NCBI RefSeq assembly: GCF_963677125.1
Contig: NZ_OY781882.1
Coordinates: 4,548,501 to 4,612,500, forward strand
Length of the DNA stretch: 64,000 nt
Source: an uncultured Desulfobacter sp.
Lineage (GTDB): Bacteria; Desulfobacterota; Desulfobacteria; Desulfobacterales; Desulfobacteraceae
Reading direction: 5' to 3'
Below, piece after piece: positions 18,724-25,487 of the stretch. The position numbers and the translations under genes were made by a program. The notes under the pieces were generated by a model that saw only the letters and a program-made list of their open reading frames with translations, was not told where the DNA came from and did no database searches. The stretch's first letter is position 1. Each line of letters begins with the position of its first letter.

Positions 18724-20349
18724 CTATCCTCCAAAGAATGTATCGAGCGTCATCACACTTTCGGTACAGGCCCTTTCACATCGTTTGCAGGCGGCACCGG
18801 CGCAGCGGGCCTGGTCCAGACTCAATAAGGGGCCTGTTTTTTCATCCTTCACTGTCAGAGCTATGTTCGGACAGATCTCTTCACAGGCCCCGCATCCTGT
18901 GCAGCCGGGAAATGACCGGTATACCACCTGGCCGATATTCTCAATCACCGTGACCCCAGGTCCTGAATGGCGGTGCTCCCGTGTTTCCTGCCGGACCCGG
19001 GGAGGTGCGTTCTGTAAGGGAATATCTTCAAGGCCGTACCGGGCCAGCAAGGACCGATACCTGTCCATGGGCATGCCCTCTGTCCAAAACGCCAGTTCCA
19101 GTAAATAGATTTTTTTAAATACTTCCGACGATGCCAGCATGCAGTGATCCGGGCGCAGTCGCCGGGCCGCATCCTGCATCCGGCCAAGCTTTTCTCTGTC
19201 CAGAACCAGGTCCCGGGCCATTTTCAGAGAGGTATTTCCCGTCTGGACAATGGAAGTTGCACCGGAAGGGAGAAGCCCTATATGGCCGGCCTTCAAAGGA
19301 TTCAAATAAAGACCTGTGGCCCCGGCCATATACATTGTTTCAATCTGCCCATAACCGATCCCGGCCTCGTGGCAAAGGGTCAGGTGTCCGGCCCGGATGG
19401 CGCCGATGGCCCTGCCTGCAGCCATGAGATCCGCCTCATCTATATAAAGATTGTTGCCTATATGAAGCCTGGTGTCCGGGGTCAGGATTCGGGGCAGCCG
19501 GATGTGCCCGGCTCGGATGGCCTCAAAAAGAACAGCGACCAGGCCCGCACCCGTCACCCCTTTGATGGTCCGTCTCTCACCGGTTACAGGCCCGGGCCTT
19601 TCCAGATTGATATAGGGCCCCTGTACCGGGAGCATGCCATTGTCCAGTACGCTTGTTCTGTACCCCTTCCCGGGCCGGGCGTCCAGGCCTGTCATTGCGC
19701 CGGGGGCGGCCGGCATGCCGCAGGATAAGTGCTGTCCCTCCAGGGCCGGGCCGGCCGCGGCCGACGCCGTTATAATCCTGCCCCCGTGACAAAGCGCCAT
19801 CTCTGCATTGGTGCCGTAATCGGTGACCAGAACAGTATTTTTTTGATGGAGCAGATCGCTTTGGAGGATCATGGCAAGGGCGTCGGCACCAACAGCATGG
19901 CTCACGGATGGGGGAATGATCACCCGGCAGCGGTCAGGCAGGTGCAGTCCAGGCAGTTGGTCCCCATGAAGAATCATGCCGTCCCGGTCAGGTACAAAAG
20001 TTTTGGTCGTGGATAATTTCCGGCTGCCCGCATAGGCCAAATCTTTTATGCTTAACCCTTGAAATAGGGATAACTGTATTGGATTGCCGCATACGGCAAC
20101 CCGTACGACGTTATGAACCGGTACGTCCAGTCCCTGAATTATTTTGTTGACAGCGGCCCGGAGTATGCCGGTGGCAGAAGATTCGCCAAAGTCTAAGGCA
20201 AAGTGAAGGTGATCCATCACATTGGCGCCGGGCAGGGGATGAAACAAAGATAAGCAGGTGGAGTGAACTGCCCCGGAATCCATATCCACAGCCTGCCCTC
20301 TGATGCCGCTGGTTCCCAAATCCAGGGCAATTCCCAGATTTTTTCCCAT
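18724..20349 (-). CDS. Corrinoid protein reductive activase, RamA/ASKHA type
   Basis: The 541-residue protein opens with an ASKHA ATPase fold (GIALDLGTSGIRGQAVD; later VLVTDYGTNAEMAL). It ends in two ferredoxin-like clusters (CTGCGACEEICP and a CAGAACKRCERAC variant). This architecture and length match RamA and related activators, which use ATP to drive reduction of inactive Co(II)-corrinoid back to the Co(I) state. RACo-type activators instead carry an N-terminal 2Fe-2S domain, absent here. A GGAGGTG ribosome-binding site precedes the ATG. It lies 20 bp after mtaB, so its likely client is the neighbouring MtaC. Confidence 0.87.
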   Translation of the reverse strand: MGKNLGIALDLGTSGIRGQAVDMDSGAVHSTCLSLFHPLPGANVMDHLHFALDFGESSATGILRAAVNKIIQGLDVPVHNVVRVAVCGNPIQLSLFQGLSIKDLAYAGSRKLSTTKTFVPDRDGMILHGDQLPGLHLPDRCRVIIPPSVSHAVGADALAMILQSDLLHQKNTVLVTDYGTNAEMALCHGGRIITASAAAGPALEGQHLSCGMPAAPGAMTGLDARPGKGYRTSVLDNGMLPVQGPYINLERPGPVTGERRTIKGVTGAGLVAVLFEAIRAGHIRLPRILTPDTRLHIGNNLYIDEADLMAAGRAIGAIRAGHLTLCHEAGIGYGQIETMYMAGATGLYLNPLKAGHIGLLPSGATSIVQTGNTSLKMARDLVLDREKLGRMQDAARRLRPDHCMLASSEVFKKIYLLELAFWTEGMPMDRYRSLLARYGLEDIPLQNAPPRVRQETREHRHSGPGVTVIENIGQVVYRSFPGCTGCGACEEICPNIALTVKDEKTGPLLSLDQARCAGAACKRCERACTESVMTLDTFFGG

Positions 20350-20369
20350 CTTACACCTCCGGTGGATCG

Positions 20370-21737
20370 TTAAAATCCGTAGGATTCTTTGCGAAATCCT
20401 TTGATTCCGTTATATCTGGCCAGACAGAGGTCTATGAAATTTTCCTCTTGTTCTGGCAGAGCGTCGAGTTCCTCCATATAGTGTGCCAGCGCATCACGCT
20501 CATAGGCGGTCAAATGCAGGTTGGGGTCACCGGCAATCAACTCTCCGCATACCAGTGCTGCCGCCCGTGCCCGTGCGTAGAGGCTTTGGGGGTTTTCCGT
20601 GACGGCTTTGCCTATTTTCCAGGCAATGTCCGGGCAAAGGATGTAGCTCTGGGGGTTCCGGTACCGGTCTGAATTGATCATGCATTCCTGAATCTGGCGC
20701 TCATACCCCAGGCCAATGGCTGTATTCATCAGCGCTGTGTCGTATCCCAGTAATTCGGCAAAAACAGCCGCACTTGTTCCGCCGAACATGGAATGGTACT
20801 CAACAGCCTCGTTGGACCACAGGTCACAGGTGGCTGCGATGACATTTCCACAAAATCCGGAATGGGCGCAGGCGCTGCTTTTTCCTTCACAGGAAATGGG
20901 AACCCCTGTTATGGCCTTGATCATGGGGTTCTCATAGGCGCAGTTTTTCCCGGGTCCGGTAGCGCCGCACTCATAGGCCACCAGGGTGTTGCCGATACTG
21001 ATCGCCCGGGCCAGGGCCGCCAGGGTGTGGGGGATCTGCCTGTCGTGATAACCGCCAGCCATGAACATGGCCGTGTTGGCATGTGAACATCCGGTGTCGC
21101 CGCTGGGACAGCAGTTCTGCCCCTGGGCAATGGCCGTGATTTGGGGCCAAAGCCACTGCATATCCCTGCCGCCCAACACAGCCTGGGCGAATAACATGCC
21201 TGTTACATCGTTTCGGATAACGGCATGATCGAAAATCTCCTTGCCGCCGATGGACTCGATGGCCACCATCTCCGCATGCCGGGCACAGGCTTCAAAAGAG
21301 GCCAGAACAGATTGGGTGGGGTCGGAGTCCCGAAGGTTGACCATATCCGGTCTGCGGATATCGGCGATGGTGAAACGGCTTGTCAGGCCTATACCGTACC
21401 TGTTCCTATATTTTTCCATCAGCTGGGCGGTTTGGCCTGCCACCTGTTCGCCCCATTCCGGCCGGCGGGTCATCTGCCCCACATGTTCGATCTCAAGGCA
21501 AATGGCAGGATGCCCGATGGATACACACCTTTCTAGCACATCCTCATAGGCCCGTTTAAATTCGCGCAGCAGGGTTCTCAAAGAGGCTTCACTACCGGCC
21601 CGGGGGTGGACGACAATTTCAGGGATAACGTGACCCGCACCGATATGCAGCCCGCTTCTGGTGGTTACAGGATTCAGACAGGAACCAAAAATCATATCCC
21701 GGGCGTCAGCATACGCCATGGTACTTGTAAGTTTCAC
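20370..21737 (-). CDS. mtaB: Methanol:corrinoid methyltransferase subunit MtaB
   Basis: The 455-residue protein is recognisable as MtaB, which binds methanol at zinc and moves its methyl group to the corrinoid of MtaC. The three zinc-ligand regions known from Methanosarcina MtaB are intact: a glutamate in AIESIGGKE, a cysteine in GDTGCSHANTAMF and a cysteine in SSACAHSGFCG. It begins with the family's TMAYADARDMIFG and ends in the family's YGF. It starts at a GTG (21737) behind a strong AGGAGG with good spacing. The order is mtaC-mtaB-activase-DUF1638. The methyl-accepting partner MtaA is not in the window, so it must be encoded elsewhere or be replaced by a tetrahydrofolate methyltransferase. 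Confidence 0.93.
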   Translation of the reverse strand: MKLTSTMAYADARDMIFGSCLNPVTTRSGLHIGAGHVIPEIVVHPRAGSEASLRTLLREFKRAYEDVLERCVSIGHPAICLEIEHVGQMTRRPEWGEQVAGQTAQLMEKYRNRYGIGLTSRFTIADIRRPDMVNLRDSDPTQSVLASFEACARHAEMVAIESIGGKEIFDHAVIRNDVTGMLFAQAVLGGRDMQWLWPQITAIAQGQNCCPSGDTGCSHANTAMFMAGGYHDRQIPHTLAALARAISIGNTLVAYECGATGPGKNCAYENPMIKAITGVPISCEGKSSACAHSGFCGNVIAATCDLWSNEAVEYHSMFGGTSAAVFAELLGYDTALMNTAIGLGYERQIQECMINSDRYRNPQSYILCPDIAWKIGKAVTENPQSLYARARAAALVCGELIAGDPNLHLTAYERDALAHYMEELDALPEQEENFIDLCLARYNGIKGFRKESYGF

Positions 21738-21778
21738 GTTCCTCCTTAACGAATCTGGGGAGCAAAAGCCTTGTTCGG

Positions 21779-21795
21779 TTTTCGTTCAGACACTA
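21779..21795 (-). repeat. 17-bp repeat TAGTGTCTGAACGAAAA, copy 1
   Basis: On the minus strand this 17-mer follows the mtaC stop codon, inside the mtaC-mtaB gap. An identical copy in the opposite orientation lies at 25464-25480. The first ten bases equal the terminal inverted repeat of the insertion sequence at 33031. It may be the scar of a related element's end. The two copies point away from each other, so they do not bound a transposon between them. Confidence 0.6.
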
Positions 21796-21799
21796 ACTA

Positions 21800-22624
21800 T
21801 CAGCCATTCCACTTTGCACGGATTTGGCGCCAGGTCATTCCATTGAGGGCATCTTCGGCGATGCCGACGGCCCAGGATGCCTCCTTGCCCCAGATACCCA
21901 AATCGAATCCCGAGACAAAATCTTCATTTACCGCACCGCCGCCGCAAACAAAAGGGATTGCAAGATTCAGTCTTTTCAGTCTTGCGGCGATCCTGGGGAA
22001 AGCGGACATGGTGGTGGTCATTAATGCTGTTCCACCGAGCATTATAGGTCTTAGGTCACGGCAGGCCTGGACCACCTGGTCAACAGGGACATCCACCCCC
22101 AAATTGATGACTTCGTAGCCTGCGGCACCCAGCAGGGCATTTACGATGGACTGACCAATGTCATGGATGTCACCTTCGGCGGTGTGGGTAATGATTCTGC
22201 CTTTGCGCTCTAATGGCCGGCCCATTTCTTTTTCACAAACGGCAATACCGGCAAGCATGGCATCGGAAGAGAGGACAACCTGGGGCAGAAAGTAAGTACC
22301 CTCACGCCAAAGACGACTGACTTCGTCCATCCCCGGAATCAGCCCCTCCTGAATTACCGTCTCAGGGCTTTTCAAGGCCAGGGCCTGGGACACAACATCG
22401 GCAATTTTAAGATCGTCACCATTGACCACGTGTTCCGCCACCCGCTGGAAGACGGCGTCATGTGAAAAGCTGGATGCATGCATCTCATCCTTTTCACGAA
22501 AAAGATCGTATCGGCTAAACACCTGGGATTGGGGATCAATATATCGCACCAGCGTTTCTCCTGCCCTGAGTTTTTTTATAACAGTCACGGACCGTCCTTG
22601 GTCTTTGACCGTGGTTCGATCCAC
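21800..22624 (-). CDS. mtaC: Methanol corrinoid protein MtaC
   Basis: This 274-residue corrinoid carrier shuttles the methyl group of methanol. The N-terminal helical cap (about residues 55-130, ending FLPQVVLSSDAMLAGI) precedes a Rossmann-like cobalamin domain. That domain has EGDIHDIGQSIV, whose histidine is the lower axial cobalt ligand, and GGTALMTTTMSAF and VCGGGAVNEDFV, all closely like archaeal MtaC. It starts at GTG 22624. The only Shine-Dalgarno-like sequence (GAGAGG) sits in an 8-bp hairpin. It is the first gene of the operon, and mtaB follows after 62 bp. Two intergenic repeat elements lie directly upstream. Confidence 0.92.
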   Translation of the reverse strand: MDRTTVKDQGRSVTVIKKLRAGETLVRYIDPQSQVFSRYDLFREKDEMHASSFSHDAVFQRVAEHVVNGDDLKIADVVSQALALKSPETVIQEGLIPGMDEVSRLWREGTYFLPQVVLSSDAMLAGIAVCEKEMGRPLERKGRIITHTAEGDIHDIGQSIVNALLGAAGYEVINLGVDVPVDQVVQACRDLRPIMLGGTALMTTTMSAFPRIAARLKRLNLAIPFVCGGGAVNEDFVSGFDLGIWGKEASWAVGIAEDALNGMTWRQIRAKWNG

Positions 22625-22639
22625 AACGAATATTGAAAC

Positions 22640-22660
22640 CTCTCTGTGACTTACAGAGAG
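22640..22660 (-). promoter_or_regulatory. mtaC: Hairpin overlapping the mtaC ribosome-binding region
   Basis: On the minus strand CTCTCTGT and ACAGAGAG form a perfect 8-bp stem with a 5-base loop. The purine-rich GAGAG on its 3' side, plus the next G, is the only Shine-Dalgarno-like sequence before the GTG start 15 bases further on. The hairpin would hide it, so it could limit translation of the methanol operon. Regulation is inferred from position only. Confidence 0.5.
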
Positions 22661-22670
22661 TTTCTTATAA

Positions 22671-22760
22671 AGAAAGTCTGGGTAAGTTACTTAGATTTTC
22701 CAAACATTGTTGTGGGCTGTGCCTGGCAGATGATATGTCAGGTCAGCTCGCGGCTGTTTA
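22671..22760. repeat. Two-hairpin intergenic element, copy 2 (mtaC leader)
   Basis: On the plus strand: AAAGTCTGGGTAAGTTACTTAGATTTT (first stem AGTCT/AGATT), spacer ATTGTTGTG, then stem GGGCTG/CAGCTC enclosing CCTGGC/GTCAGG with loop AGATGATAT, then CGGCTGTTTATA. It matches the copy at 24448 in order and spacing while several stem base pairs differ in a compensated way. On the minus strand it ends 46 bp from the mtaC start, adjoining the SD hairpin. Confidence 0.65.
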
Positions 22761-22850
22761 TATGAAAGAACCACATCAACTTGTCAGGTTCTTTCATGAT
22801 TTGTTGTGGCCGAACTTCGGTGAAAGACCTGGCTGGCTATGGCCGTTAGT
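22761..22850. repeat. Two-hairpin intergenic element, variant copy in tandem (copy 3)
   Basis: This copy directly abuts copy 2. The first hairpin is replaced by a different perfect 11-bp stem (ATGAAAGAACC/GGTTCTTTCAT, 22762-22798). The shared spacer TTTGTTGTGG and the tail TATGGCCGTTAG remain, with CTTCGGTGAAAG and CTGG in between. The remaining 175 bp up to the thioesterase gene (22851-23025) hold nothing I recognise. Confidence 0.55.
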
Positions 22851-23025
22851 CAGCCGGGGAGATTATCTATGCATTCTTTTTATTACCACATGGTTAACAT
22901 TATACAAATCAAGTTACGCTAGGTCAAGATGCGTTATCTAACCCCAATCCATTGTCTGTTTTTAGAAATTCTGAGGAATCGAAAGCCCAACAATCTATGA
23001 TTGATGTGTGGCTCCCTGATGAGGA

Positions 23026-23430
23026 CTATTCCTCAAATATCGGAATCTGCTTGACCATCTCCAGCACCTCTCCTTCTATTTTGAGGGCTCTTCCTTTAGC
23101 GTCGGACACAACAAACGTGATATCGGCATCCACACAGACCTGCCCGGTGGTCAGGTTGTGCACCTTTTGGCGGACGACGGCACTTTTATGCCCTATTTTT
23201 CTCATCCCCGACCGGATTCTGATCAAATCGTTAACCCTGGCTTGGCTTTTATATGAAATATTGATATTGACCACAAAAAATAAAAATCCCTTTTTCATAA
23301 ACGACTCAAGGTCCGTGTACGTTTCAAGAATCTGCCACCTTGCTTCTTCCAACAACTCAAGATACCGGGCATTATTTACATGCTGATACAGGTCTGTATG
23401 GTATCCTCTGATCTTAATTTCTGTCTCCAT
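23026..23430 (-). CDS. Acyl-CoA thioesterase, YbgC/4-hydroxybenzoyl-CoA thioesterase (hot-dog) family
   Basis: The 134-residue protein is a single hot-dog domain. The signature region YHTDLYQHVNNARYLELLEEARW contains the catalytic aspartate and the HVNNARY motif of 4HBT/YbgC-type enzymes, which hydrolyse acyl-CoA thioesters. The ATG is preceded by AAGGAACTGAA. Substrate is not predictable. It sits between the LysR gene and the repeat elements upstream of the methanol operon, on the same strand. A 400-bp gap and stem-loops make cotranscription with mtaC uncertain. Confidence 0.85.
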   Translation of the reverse strand: METEIKIRGYHTDLYQHVNNARYLELLEEARWQILETYTDLESFMKKGFLFFVVNINISYKSQARVNDLIRIRSGMRKIGHKSAVVRQKVHNLTTGQVCVDADITFVVSDAKGRALKIEGEVLEMVKQIPIFEE

Positions 23431-23488
23431 TTCAGTTCCTTTTTGATTTCTCTTTGATCATGAACGGTTTGGGATTTTGTTATGGGAC

Positions 23489-24373
23489 TCAGGCAAGGCA
23501 CCCGCCAAATTCGGAACAGGTGCTGAACGCTTTGGCGATATGGTCGGCCAATGAATCCACAATGCAGTTGTTGGATTCCGGATTCCGGCGGAGTAAAAAA
23601 GATGCATTGGGCAGGGCGGGAAATCCCTCCTCGGCGTTGAGTTGGCGTATTCCCGGCCAGACAATACTTTGACTGATGGCGGTCACGGCGAGCCCTGCGG
23701 TAACGGCTGCCTGCAGGCCCATGATACTCGGACTGGTATAGGCGATCCTGTGCTCAATTCCGGCCTTTTCCAGGGCCGTGAGTATCCAGTTTCGGCAGTA
23801 GCACTCATCCGGGAAAAGGGCCAGGGGAAGCGGTGTTATTTCATGCTGGCAATGCCGGTCCGAGGTGACCCATACTATTGGATCCTGCCTGAGCAGGATG
23901 CCGTTCTCAATTTCGGGGGTGGGTGAGGTGACCATGGCAAGGTCCAGTTCTTTTCGTTGTATTTTTCCCAGAAGTACGTTGCTGGGCTCACAGGTGACTT
24001 TTACCTGAACCCTGGGGTGGGTTCGGGAAAAGTTAGCCAGGATTTCGGGCAAAAAACGGGCCGCATAATCGTCCGGCAGGCCGATACTTACCCAGCCCTT
24101 TAGCTCCGGCCGCTTCAATACTGACAAGGCCTCTTCGTTCAATTTCAAAATTCGTCTTGCAAAGTGAAGAAGCGTAACGCCGTCGCTGGTCAATTTAAGA
24201 TTCCGGCTGTCCCTGTGAATTAAAGGTTTTTCAAGTAATTCCTCAAGCCGTTTGACCTGCATGCTCACGGCCGATTGGGTTCTGGAAATCTGATCGGCGG
24301 CCAGGCTGAAGCTTCCGCTGTCGGCAATGGCAATAAACGTTTTGAGCAGTTCTATGGGAATTGAGTCCGGCAT
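23489..24373 (-). CDS. LysR-family transcriptional regulator
   Basis: This 294-residue regulator has an N-terminal winged helix-turn-helix (LLKTFIAIADSGSFSLAADQISRTQSAVSMQVKRLE, residues about 9-44) and a C-terminal substrate-binding-like domain from about 90. The LysR HTH core (A.SGSFS.AAD.....QSAVS.Q...LE) is canonical. A GGAAGG ribosome-binding site precedes the ATG. It is divergent from the DUF1127 gene, with a repeat element between them. LysR proteins usually control a divergent or neighbouring gene. Candidates are the DUF1127 gene, the thioesterase and the methanol operon, but the sequence does not decide. Confidence 0.92.
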   Translation of the reverse strand: MPDSIPIELLKTFIAIADSGSFSLAADQISRTQSAVSMQVKRLEELLEKPLIHRDSRNLKLTSDGVTLLHFARRILKLNEEALSVLKRPELKGWVSIGLPDDYAARFLPEILANFSRTHPRVQVKVTCEPSNVLLGKIQRKELDLAMVTSPTPEIENGILLRQDPIVWVTSDRHCQHEITPLPLALFPDECYCRNWILTALEKAGIEHRIAYTSPSIMGLQAAVTAGLAVTAISQSIVWPGIRQLNAEEGFPALPNASFLLRRNPESNNCIVDSLADHIAKAFSTCSEFGGCLA

Positions 24374-24447
24374 GTAACCTTCCTTGTATAAAAAATTTTG
24401 ATGTTAGACATTAAAACAATTCGTTTGTCTGATCAATTGTTTTTTTA

Positions 24448-24542
24448 TAAGAAGATCTTGGTAAGTTATTCAGATCTTTAACGGTTTGTTGTGGGCCGAG
24501 GCCTGGGTGTAGATAGACCAGGGACGGCCCGTGGCCGTTATA
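24448..24542. repeat. Two-hairpin intergenic element, copy 4 (best-formed)
   Basis: On the plus strand the first stem is AGATCT/AGATCT around TGGTAAGTTATTC. Spacer GGTTTGTTGT follows, then stem GGGCCG/CGGCCC with CCTGG/CCAGG inside it and loop GTGTAGATAGA, then CCGTGGCCGTTATA. It lies between the divergent LysR gene (74 bp away on the minus strand) and the DUF1127 gene (42 bp away on the plus strand). Both stems are perfect, and they differ in sequence from copy 2. Confidence 0.65.
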
Positions 24543-24584
24543 CAAAACGATACATATATCAAAACAATTCAACAAGGGGGGCGT

Positions 24585-24863
24585 ATGAGTTTCGGCAAAA
24601 AATGGGTTCAGGCATCGTTCCGCTCAAAAAAGAGATGTGTTGATTGGATTCGAAAAGCTATAAAGGCGGTTTGGCATGGATACGGACATTGGAAAATGTC
24701 GAAAAAGCATTGCCGCCTGCTCTTGGAGATGAATGATTACCATCTGAAGGATATTGGGATAAGCCGGGCGGATGCGGTCAGGTTTTCCCGGCAAAGGGAC
24801 GGCCTCTGGAAATGTATTTTTAACAAAACCGATGCCGGACGTTCCGACGACATGCAAATTTAG
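24585..24863 (+). CDS. Small DUF1127-like basic protein
   Basis: The ~92-residue very basic protein ends in a DUF1127-like module: a helix-rich segment, then LLEMNDYHLKDIGISRADAVRF, matching the L..L.D..L.DIG..R.D. pattern of that family. DUF1127 proteins are small, often stress- or RNA-associated in other proteobacteria, with no agreed function. I chose ATG 24585, which has AAGGGGGG about 4 bases upstream. An upstream GTG at 24531 lies inside the repeat element and is unlikely. Confidence 0.7.
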   Translation: MSFGKKWVQASFRSKKRCVDWIRKAIKAVWHGYGHWKMSKKHCRLLLEMNDYHLKDIGISRADAVRFSRQRDGLWKCIFNKTDAGRSDDMQI

Positions 24864-24895
24864 GGTGACATAAATTTTCAAGCCCAGAAACAACA

Positions 24896-24924
24896 TTGAC
24901 AAGATCTGTTACGTTTTTTAAAAT
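24896..24924 (+). promoter_or_regulatory. Sigma-70-type promoter TTGACA-N17-TAAAAT
   Basis: A perfect -35 hexamer (24896-24901) and a near-consensus -10 (24919-24924) are separated by exactly 17 bases. Transcription would begin near 24931 and leave a leader of about 137 bases before the unknown gene at 25068. This is one of the best promoter matches in the window. Confidence 0.65.
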
Positions 24925-25067
24925 AATAGACACCACCTATGTTCGACCCTGCGTGATAATTGATTTAAATTTGTACCTCATCGTTTGGAAATTACATTTT
25001 GTGATTCTCACCTGTTTTTGAAGTTCTTTAGACAAACGTTCCTTAATTTTCAAAAGGAGGGGACCCC

Positions 25068-25466
25068 ATGGAAAGAAATGATTTTTTAGCCGCATTTATG
25101 GCCGCTGAAAGTGAAATTAATCTTATCCTTGAAGATTTAACAAAACAGTTGCATGAAAAGATGGATGAATTATTCCAGGAACCCGACGAGAGATGGGTCG
25201 AGCGAATTTTAGCTTTTTCATTTAATACCCCCCTTATCCAGGAAGGGCAATCTATCGAAGACAGACATCTTACCATTGCCAAGCAGGCAAAAAAGTTGAT
25301 GTATTTGCATGGATTAAATGCGAAGGTACAAATAGAAAAGATCGGAGACAGTAAAAACAGGAGATGTCCGGGACAAATGATTTACCAGGTAAAGAATTCT
25401 CCTAAAAACAGCAAATATTTGGAATTGGTTTTAAAAAATAACTTAAACCCGTCTTCCGACGGATAG
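25068..25466 (+). CDS. Hypothetical protein, 132 aa
   Basis: I do not recognise this protein. It is soluble and mostly helical in its first half (LAAFMAAESEINLILEDLTKQLHEKMDELF), with a more basic C-terminal half. It lacks a signal peptide, transmembrane segment and cysteine motif; its single cysteine is isolated. It is likely real: an AAAAGGAGGGG ribosome-binding site lies 8 bases before the ATG, and a strong promoter-like sequence lies 150 bp upstream. The stop codon TAG is the first three bases of the 17-bp repeat shared with the mtaC-mtaB gap. The next gene starts 21 bp later. Confidence 0.65.
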   Translation: MERNDFLAAFMAAESEINLILEDLTKQLHEKMDELFQEPDERWVERILAFSFNTPLIQEGQSIEDRHLTIAKQAKKLMYLHGLNAKVQIEKIGDSKNRRCPGQMIYQVKNSPKNSKYLELVLKNNLNPSSDG

Positions 25467-25480
25467 TGTCTGAACGAAAA
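25464..25480 (+). repeat. 17-bp repeat TAGTGTCTGAACGAAAA, copy 2
   Basis: Identical to the copy at 21779-21795 in the opposite orientation. About 24 bases further on, AACTCTCT also recurs in the left end of the insertion sequence at 33031, where it lies 23 bases inside the terminal repeat. This suggests the sequence here descends from the left end of a related element, whose body is missing. Confidence 0.55.
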
Positions 25481-25487
25481 ACTGTGT

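Noticed and set aside
18104..19108. 334-codon plus-strand ORF opposite DUF1638 and the activase
   Set aside because: It crosses the junction of two identified genes on the other strand and shows no domain; GC-rich antisense artefact.
22625..23025. Cobalamin riboswitch upstream of the corrinoid gene mtaC
   Set aside because: Expected from function, but no B12 box (GCCACTG type) or matching core was found; the structured elements present are different.
21779..25480. Composite transposon bounded by the two 17-bp repeats
   Set aside because: The repeats point outward rather than inward and the genes between them include a LysR regulator and thioesterase with no transposase.
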